From: Pseudonocardia benzenivorans CB1190
GTDB lineage: Bacteria > Actinomycetota > Actinomycetes > Mycobacteriales > Pseudonocardiaceae
Direction of reading: 5' to 3'
Assembly (NCBI RefSeq): GCF_000196675.2
Contig: NC_015312.1
Span: forward strand, 5,906,501 to 5,970,500
DNA: 64,000 bases
Under the pieces are notes generated by a model. It was not told the DNA's origin. It was given only the letters and a program-made list of their open reading frames with translations, and searched no databases. Both the position numbers and the translations under genes were made by a program. Shown piece after piece: positions 58,909-64,000 of this stretch. Position 1 is the first letter of the stretch, and each line of letters starts with the position of its first letter.

Positions 58909-61338
58909 TCAGGTCCGACGCCGCGGCCCCCTGCCGGGAGTGGCCGTCAGCGGGTCGACGGGCCAGTCGTGCTTGGGGTACCGGCCGCGCAGCTCGGCGC
59001 GGACCTGCGGGTACCCGCCCGTCCAGAACGAGGCGAGATCCGCGGTCACCGCCGCGGGCCGGCCCGCGGGCGAGAGCAGGTGCAGCAGCACGGGGAGCCG
59101 CCCGCCCGCGACGGTCGGCGTCGCCGTCCAGCCCAGCACCTCCTGCAGCCGCACGGCGAGGACGGGCTGGTCGCCCGACCAGTCCAGGGCGATGCGCGAG
59201 CCCGTCGGCACCTCGAGGCGTTCGGGGGCGAGCTCGTCGAGCCGGTGGGCGACGGCCGGGTCCAGCAGCATCCGGACGATCTGCCCGGCCTCGACCTTCC
59301 CGAGGTCGGCGCGGCGGCGGGCGCGGTCGAGCGGGCCGGTCCACCAGCGGTCGGGGTCGGCGAGCAGGGCCTCGTCGGACACGTCGGGCCACGGGTCGCC
59401 GAGCACCCGGTGCAGGGTCGCGACGCGGTCGCGCAGCGCTCGGGCGGACGCGCTCCAGTGCAGGAGGCCGAGCCCCTCGGTGCGCAGGCCGTCGAGCAGC
59501 GCCGCGCGGACCGCCGACCGGTCCGGGGCGGGCAGCGGGCGTTCGTCCAGGACGATCGCGCCGAGCCTCCGGACCCGGCGGGCGCGGACGTCGCCGTCGA
59601 CCCACGCGACCTCGTCGGTGTCGGCGAGCAGCGTGGCCGCGACGCGCTCGGCGAGCTCGCGGTCGGCGGCCGCGGCGAGCCGGACCCGGCCGTGCTGGGC
59701 GCCGGGCGTCCGGTCGGCGGTGGCGACGGCGAGCCACTCGTGGTCGGCGAGCGGGCCCGGCGGCACCTCGACGGCCGTCCCGCCGGCCATCAGGAACACC
59801 GGGCCACCACCCGCACGACGACACGCGAGCCGCTCGGGATGCGCGAGCGCGACGACCTCGGCCGCCCCGGAACGCGCTCCGGAACGCCCGGCCGCCTCTC
59901 GGTCCACCAGCCGTTCGAGCCGTCGCGCCTCGGCCCGCCAGCGGCCGGCGCCGGGGGCCGAGCCCGTCCGCAGCCCGCGCAGCACGTCGTCGACGTCGGT
60001 GCCGGTGGCGAGGGTGTCGTCGTCGAGCAGCGCGACGACCTCGGCCGCGGCCCGCGTCCCGACGGCCGCGGCGCCGTCGAGCAGGGCCCGGGCGAGCCGC
60101 GGATGCAGGCCGAGGCCGGCCATGTCGCGCCCGCGCGGGGTGATCGAGCCGCCGGCGTCGACGGCACCGAGCGAGCGCAGGACCTCGCGGCCCGCGGCGA
60201 GCGGACCGTCGGGCGGCGGGTCCCACCAGGTCAGCCCGGTCCCGTCGGGGGTACCCCACTCGGCGAGGTCGAGCGCGAGCCGGGTCAGGTCGGCCGTGCG
60301 GATCTCCGGCTCCGGGAAGCGCGCGAGCACCTCTCCCGCGGCCCAGCAGCGCACGGCCCGGCCGGGCGCCTCGCGACCGGCTCGGCCTGCCCGCTGCTCG
60401 GCCACGGCCGCCGACACCCTCGTGGTGACCAGCCCCGCGAGGCCGCGGCGGTGGTCGACGCGCGGGACGCGGGCGAGCCCGGCGTCGACGACGGCCCGCA
60501 CCCCCGGGACGGTCAGGCTCGACTCGGCGACGGCCGTCGCGAGCACGACGCGACGCCGTGGCCCGGGGGTGAGCGCGCGGTCCTGCTCGGCGACGGGCAG
60601 GCGCCCGTGCAGGGGCACGACGTCGGCGTCGACACCGTCGAGCGCGGCGGCGGTGCGCCGGATCTCCGCCACGCCGGGCAGGAAGGCCAGCACGTCACCC
60701 CGGTCCAGCACCGCGCGGACGGCACGGGCCACGCAGGCCTCGATCCTCTCCCCACGCGCGGGCGGCGCGTAGGAGACCTCGACCGGGAACGTGCGCGCCT
60801 CGATCGCCCGCACGGGAGCGCCGCCCAGCACGTCGGCGAGCCGGGTCGCGGCAACGGTCGCCGACGTCGCGAGCAGCCGCAGGTCGGGTCGCAGGCCGGC
60901 ACGGGCGTCGAGCAGCAGCGCGAGCAGCAGGTCGGCGTCGAGATGCCGCTCGTGGCACTCGTCGAGGACGACCGTCGTCACCCCGGCGAGCTCCGGGTCG
61001 GCGGCGAGGCGCCGCAGCAGGAGCCCCGACGTCACCATCTCGACGCGGGTCCCCGCCGACACCTTGCGGTCGCCGCGCACCGCGTACCCGACGGTCCCGC
61101 CGACCCGCTCGCCCAGCAGTGACGCCATCCGGGCCGCGGCGGCGCGGGCCGCGAGCCGGCGGGGTTCGGCGACGAGGACGCGGCCCGGTTCGGCGGCGGC
61201 CAGCGCGAGCGGGACGAGCGTCGTCTTGCCGGTGCCCGGGGGTGCGACGAGGACCGCGGTGCCGTGCGCGGCGAGCGTCGCCACGACGTCGTCGAGGTGC
61301 CCGCGCACGGGCAGGTCGGGGAGGTCGGGCAGGCGCAT
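58909..61338 (-). CDS. hrpB: ATP-dependent helicase HrpB
   Basis: DEAH/DECH-box RNA helicase of 809 residues. Motif I is LVAPPGTGKTTLVPLALA, motif II VVLDECHERHLDADLLLAL, motif III LLATSATVAA, and the C-terminal RecA part has VVLATAVAESSLTVPGVRAV with TRVSAAVAEQRAGRAGREAP (motif VI QRAGRAGR). HrpB C-terminal domain follows (WTGGYPQVRAELRGRYPKHD, then WPVDPLTATPG). The ATG at 61338 has GGGGAG upstream. It diverges from menE. The cellular role of HrpB remains unclear in bacteria generally. Confidence 0.92.
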   Translation of the reverse strand: MRLPDLPDLPVRGHLDDVVATLAAHGTAVLVAPPGTGKTTLVPLALAAAEPGRVLVAEPRRLAARAAAARMASLLGERVGGTVGYAVRGDRKVSAGTRVEMVTSGLLLRRLAADPELAGVTTVVLDECHERHLDADLLLALLLDARAGLRPDLRLLATSATVAATRLADVLGGAPVRAIEARTFPVEVSYAPPARGERIEACVARAVRAVLDRGDVLAFLPGVAEIRRTAAALDGVDADVVPLHGRLPVAEQDRALTPGPRRRVVLATAVAESSLTVPGVRAVVDAGLARVPRVDHRRGLAGLVTTRVSAAVAEQRAGRAGREAPGRAVRCWAAGEVLARFPEPEIRTADLTRLALDLAEWGTPDGTGLTWWDPPPDGPLAAGREVLRSLGAVDAGGSITPRGRDMAGLGLHPRLARALLDGAAAVGTRAAAEVVALLDDDTLATGTDVDDVLRGLRTGSAPGAGRWRAEARRLERLVDREAAGRSGARSGAAEVVALAHPERLACRRAGGGPVFLMAGGTAVEVPPGPLADHEWLAVATADRTPGAQHGRVRLAAAADRELAERVAATLLADTDEVAWVDGDVRARRVRRLGAIVLDERPLPAPDRSAVRAALLDGLRTEGLGLLHWSASARALRDRVATLHRVLGDPWPDVSDEALLADPDRWWTGPLDRARRRADLGKVEAGQIVRMLLDPAVAHRLDELAPERLEVPTGSRIALDWSGDQPVLAVRLQEVLGWTATPTVAGGRLPVLLHLLSPAGRPAAVTADLASFWTGGYPQVRAELRGRYPKHDWPVDPLTATPGRGPRRRT

Positions 61339-61436
61339 CACCGGGGAGTCTCCCCTGCCGGAGCGGGCGGGGCCCACAGGGCGGGTCCGGCCGCATGACA
61401 CGCTGGTCCGGCCCCTGCTCGACCGGAAAGGGAACG

Positions 61437-62600
61437 ATGCTGCGCTCCGTTGTCGTCGACGGCTCCCCCGGGTCCGTCGCCGGGCTCGCCGCCGCGCTGG
61501 CCGCCGCACTCGACGGGACCGGCCCCGCGGTACGGCCGGTCGCCGTGCCCGGCCCCGACCCCGCCGGGGAGCTCCCGGAGGGCGCGGCCGTCGTCGTCTC
61601 GACGTCGGGCTCCACCGGCGAGCCCAAGCACGTCGTGCTCACCGCCGCGGCGCTCACGGCATCGGCGCGCGCGACGGAGGACCGGCTGGGCGGGCCCGGC
61701 CGGTGGCTGCTCGCCCTGCCCGCCGAGCACGTCGCCGGCATCCAGGTCGTGGTGCGGGCGCTGCTCGCGGGCGCCCCGCCGCAGGTGCAGGACGTGCGCG
61801 AGGGGTTCCGGCCCGACGGCTTCGCCCGGGCGACCGAGCGGCTGCCGCACGGCGACCGGCGCTACACGAGCCTGGTCCCGACCCAGCTGCTGCGCCTCCT
61901 CGACGCCGGGGGCGCGCCGCTGGCGGCGCTGCGCGGGTACGCGGCGGTACTGGTCGGCGGCGCCGCGCTCGATCCGGCCCTGCGCGCCAGGGCCCTCGAC
62001 GCGGGTGTGCACGTCGTCACGACCTACGGGATGAGCGAGACCGCGGGTGGCTGCGTCTACGACGGCCTGCCGCTCGACGGGGTGAGCGTCACCCTCGAGG
62101 ACGACGGGCGCATCGTGCTGGGCGGGCCGACGGTCGCGGCCGGCTATCTCGGCGACGCGGCCGCGACGGCGGCGGCCTTCGGCGGCGGCCGGTTCCGGAC
62201 CGGCGACCTCGGGCGGCTCGACGACGGCAGGCTGACCGTGCTGGGCCGCGCCGACGACGTCGTGGTCACCGGCGGCGAGAAGGTCGCCCCGGCGGCGGTC
62301 GAGCGGGTGCTGGCCGCCCAGCCCGGGATCGCCGACGCCTGCGTCGTGGGGGTGCCCGACGAGCACTGGGGCGCGGTGGTGGCCGCCGCCGTCGTGCTCG
62401 CGCCCGACGGGAATCTCGACGACCTGCGCGCATCCCTGCGCGCGGCCGTGCGCACCGCACTCGGTCGTGCGGCCGTGCCCCGACGGTGGCTCGCGGTCGA
62501 CGCGGTCCCGTTGCGCGGCATCGGAAAACCGGACCGTTCCGCCGTCGCACGACTGCTCAGCGCGACGAACAGCTCGGAGCACACACCCCCGATCCGGTGA
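61437..62600 (+). CDS. menE: o-Succinylbenzoate-CoA ligase
   Basis: Acyl-adenylate enzyme that activates o-succinylbenzoate for MenB. The 387-residue protein has the P-loop VVVSTSGSTGEPKHVVLTAA, adenine motif TTYGMSETAGGCVYDGLPL, hinge aspartate in GRFRTGDLGRLDDGRLTVLG, and the C-terminal catalytic lysine in LRGIGKPDRSAV. It is shorter than the E. coli enzyme, as in mycobacterial MenE. The ATG has GGAAAGGGA upstream. Together with menB it forms the left flank of the men locus. Confidence 0.92.
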   Translation: MLRSVVVDGSPGSVAGLAAALAAALDGTGPAVRPVAVPGPDPAGELPEGAAVVVSTSGSTGEPKHVVLTAAALTASARATEDRLGGPGRWLLALPAEHVAGIQVVVRALLAGAPPQVQDVREGFRPDGFARATERLPHGDRRYTSLVPTQLLRLLDAGGAPLAALRGYAAVLVGGAALDPALRARALDAGVHVVTTYGMSETAGGCVYDGLPLDGVSVTLEDDGRIVLGGPTVAAGYLGDAAATAAAFGGGRFRTGDLGRLDDGRLTVLGRADDVVVTGGEKVAPAAVERVLAAQPGIADACVVGVPDEHWGAVVAAAVVLAPDGNLDDLRASLRAAVRTALGRAAVPRRWLAVDAVPLRGIGKPDRSAVARLLSATNSSEHTPPIR

Positions 62601-62754
62601 CGATCGGGGCCACACGTTCGGTGATCGTCACTCTCCGTCGGTTGACCCGCTCCGCATCATCCGGTCTGCTTCGCGTCAGGCGGCACATCCACACCGGCCG
62701 TCACAGCAGTCACAGGGCTGACACGAACAGGCACGACCGTCGGGGGGACGCCGC

Positions 62755-64000
62755 ATGCGAACGGGACTACGCGCCGCGCTCATGGCCTCCGTGGTGGCGG
62801 CGCTCGCCGCGGCCACGGTGACCCCTGCTGCCGCGGCCGCGGTACCCGCGAACCGGTCCTGGTCGGCCGACCTCGCGGCCGGGGACGGCAGCGGCGTGCG
62901 GACCGCGTCCGGCGCGGTGACCCTCGACAACGCCGACGCCCATCCCGCCCCGCGCGACGCCGCCACCCCGCGCGGCGCCGAGGGCGGCCCCGACCTCGCC
63001 CCCACCGGCTACCTGACGCTCGACCCGAGGACGCTCGCCCGGCCCACCGACCAGGTCGACTCCACCGTCGCGGGCACGACGCCCGCGGGGAGCTCGGTCG
63101 TCGTCGACGTCCGCGGCAGGCGTGCCGACGGCGGCTGGACCGAGTGGATCCCGAGCACGCCCACGTCGGCGACCGGCAGCACCGCGCAGCTCCCCGAGAC
63201 GACGACCGTCGTGCAGAGCCGGCTCGTTCTCACGGGCGGACCCGGCGCGGAGCCCGTCGTCACCGGGCTGCAGCAGGACGCCCGGCCCGTCGCCGCGACC
63301 GAGGGCGTGCCCGACCAGGCCCGGACCGAGAGCGACCCGCTCACCTACTCCGTCTTCGCCACCCGCGAGGGTCTCGTCGGCGGCACCACGTCCAACGGCC
63401 ACGTCATCACCGACCGGGACCACTTCGTCGCGCTGCCGTCGCGCCGGGCGCTCTCGGCCCGCGACACCTCCGACTACTCCGTCAAGGTCTGCGCCGCCAA
63501 CGGCCGGTGCGCCTTCGCGCCGGTGTGGGACGTCGGCCCGTGGAACACCCGCGACGACTACTGGAACCCCGGCAACGTCCGGCAGAACTGGGGCGACCTG
63601 CCGCAGGGCACGCCCGAGGCGCAGGCGGCCTACCGCACGGGCTACAACGGCGGCAACGACCAGTTCGGCCGCAAGGTCTCCAACCCCGCGGGCATCGACC
63701 TCGCCGACGGCGTCTTCTGGGACGACCTGGGGCTCAAGGACAACGCGACCGTCACCGTCACCTACCTGTGGACCGGGTCGGTGCGCACGTCCAAGATCGA
63801 CACCGAGGCCGCCGCGGGCGCCGTCGAGGCGAAGGCCGGGTCGGTGCAGATCCGCTCGGCGCCCAGCACCGACGCGCCCGTCGTCGGCGGCGCCGCGAAC
63901 GGCGCGGCCGTGCCCGTGGTGTGCACCGCGGCCGACGGCTGGCTGCAGATCGGCGACGCCCAGTTCCTGCCCGCGTCGGCGATCCCGGGAGCCGGCGTCG
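62755..64000 (+). CDS. Secreted protein with SH3b domain (5' part, runs off the window)
   Basis: At least 415 residues. A signal peptide is clear: RTGLRAALMASVVAALAAAT, then VTPAAAAAVPA with an AAA-type cleavage site near residue 30. The mature part has a repeated WTEW-type segment (GGWTEWIPSTPTSATGS), then a central domain with two cysteines (VKVCAANGRCAFAPVWDVGP) rich in aromatic residues (WNTRDDYWNPGNVRQNWGDL), and an SH3b-like segment beginning at about residue 350 (AKAGSVQIRSAPSTDAPVVG). This combination suggests a cell-wall or peptidoglycan-binding protein, possibly a hydrolase. The stop is beyond the window. A weak TTGACC at 62642-62647 may mark its promoter. Confidence 0.8.
   Translation, partial: MRTGLRAALMASVVAALAAATVTPAAAAAVPANRSWSADLAAGDGSGVRTASGAVTLDNADAHPAPRDAATPRGAEGGPDLAPTGYLTLDPRTLARPTDQVDSTVAGTTPAGSSVVVDVRGRRADGGWTEWIPSTPTSATGSTAQLPETTTVVQSRLVLTGGPGAEPVVTGLQQDARPVAATEGVPDQARTESDPLTYSVFATREGLVGGTTSNGHVITDRDHFVALPSRRALSARDTSDYSVKVCAANGRCAFAPVWDVGPWNTRDDYWNPGNVRQNWGDLPQGTPEAQAAYRTGYNGGNDQFGRKVSNPAGIDLADGVFWDDLGLKDNATVTVTYLWTGSVRTSKIDTEAAAGAVEAKAGSVQIRSAPSTDAPVVGGAANGAAVPVVCTAADGWLQIGDAQFLPASAIPGAGV

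Overview
The window is GC-rich actinobacterial chromosome with tightly packed genes, many GTG starts and frequent 4-base ATGA/GTGA overlaps. Gene content and order suggest a Pseudonocardiaceae-type actinomycete, probably Pseudonocardia or a close relative; that is an inference. Its backbone matches the menaquinone locus known from Mycobacterium tuberculosis (menE, menB, menD, Rv0556, mgtA, menG, menJ, grcC1, htpX), opened up here by several inserted blocks.

Layout. 1-8.8 kb: htpX, a PaaI-type thioesterase, a crotonase, the two-subunit 2-oxoacid:ferredoxin oxidoreductase korAB, an OmpATb/ArfA-like pair, a frameshifted D-amino-acid oxidase gene and rarD. 8.9-25.9 kb: a long-chain polyprenyl diphosphate synthase and all 14 complex I genes (nuoA to nuoN, minus strand). 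26-34.5 kb: menJ, menG, two GT4 glycosyltransferases (one MgtA-like), an inositol-monophosphatase-family gene, an EamA transporter with no normal start codon, an Rv0556-like membrane protein and isochorismate synthase.

34.8-44.5 kb is an accessory block: a large LuxR (LAL) regulator, a MOSC protein, an orphan gcvH, a CGNR regulator, a DUF427 gene, an intact IS5-family element, a MOSC/ferredoxin-reductase/2Fe-2S fusion, a glyoxalase-fold protein and a tautomerase. 44.6-64 kb returns to backbone: menD, a dialkylglycine decarboxylase, an ABC-F ATPase, a cysteine-free HesB-like protein, an aldo/keto reductase, a DUF998 membrane protein, a giant FAD/Fe-S oxidoreductase, an ANTAR regulator, a GNAT/TetR pair sharing an operator, menB, a YlbL-type PDZ-Lon protease, hrpB, menE, and the 5' part of a secreted SH3b protein.

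Together the genes make menaquinone (ring: menF, D, E, B, G; side chain: the prenyl synthase; side-chain reduction: menJ) and the NADH dehydrogenase that reduces it. menC and menH are not seen here. KorAB would supply reduced ferredoxin.

The most interesting non-genic structures are a pair of 40-bp palindromes with compensatory differences, three hairpin elements framed by GCGCAACC/GGTTGCGC in convergent gene gaps, an eight-unit degenerate tandem repeat in a divergent promoter gap, and an IS copy whose TGA target duplication is the stop codon of the interrupted operon's upstream gene. Two genes are frameshifted at C-homopolymers. No tRNA, rRNA or CRISPR array was seen.
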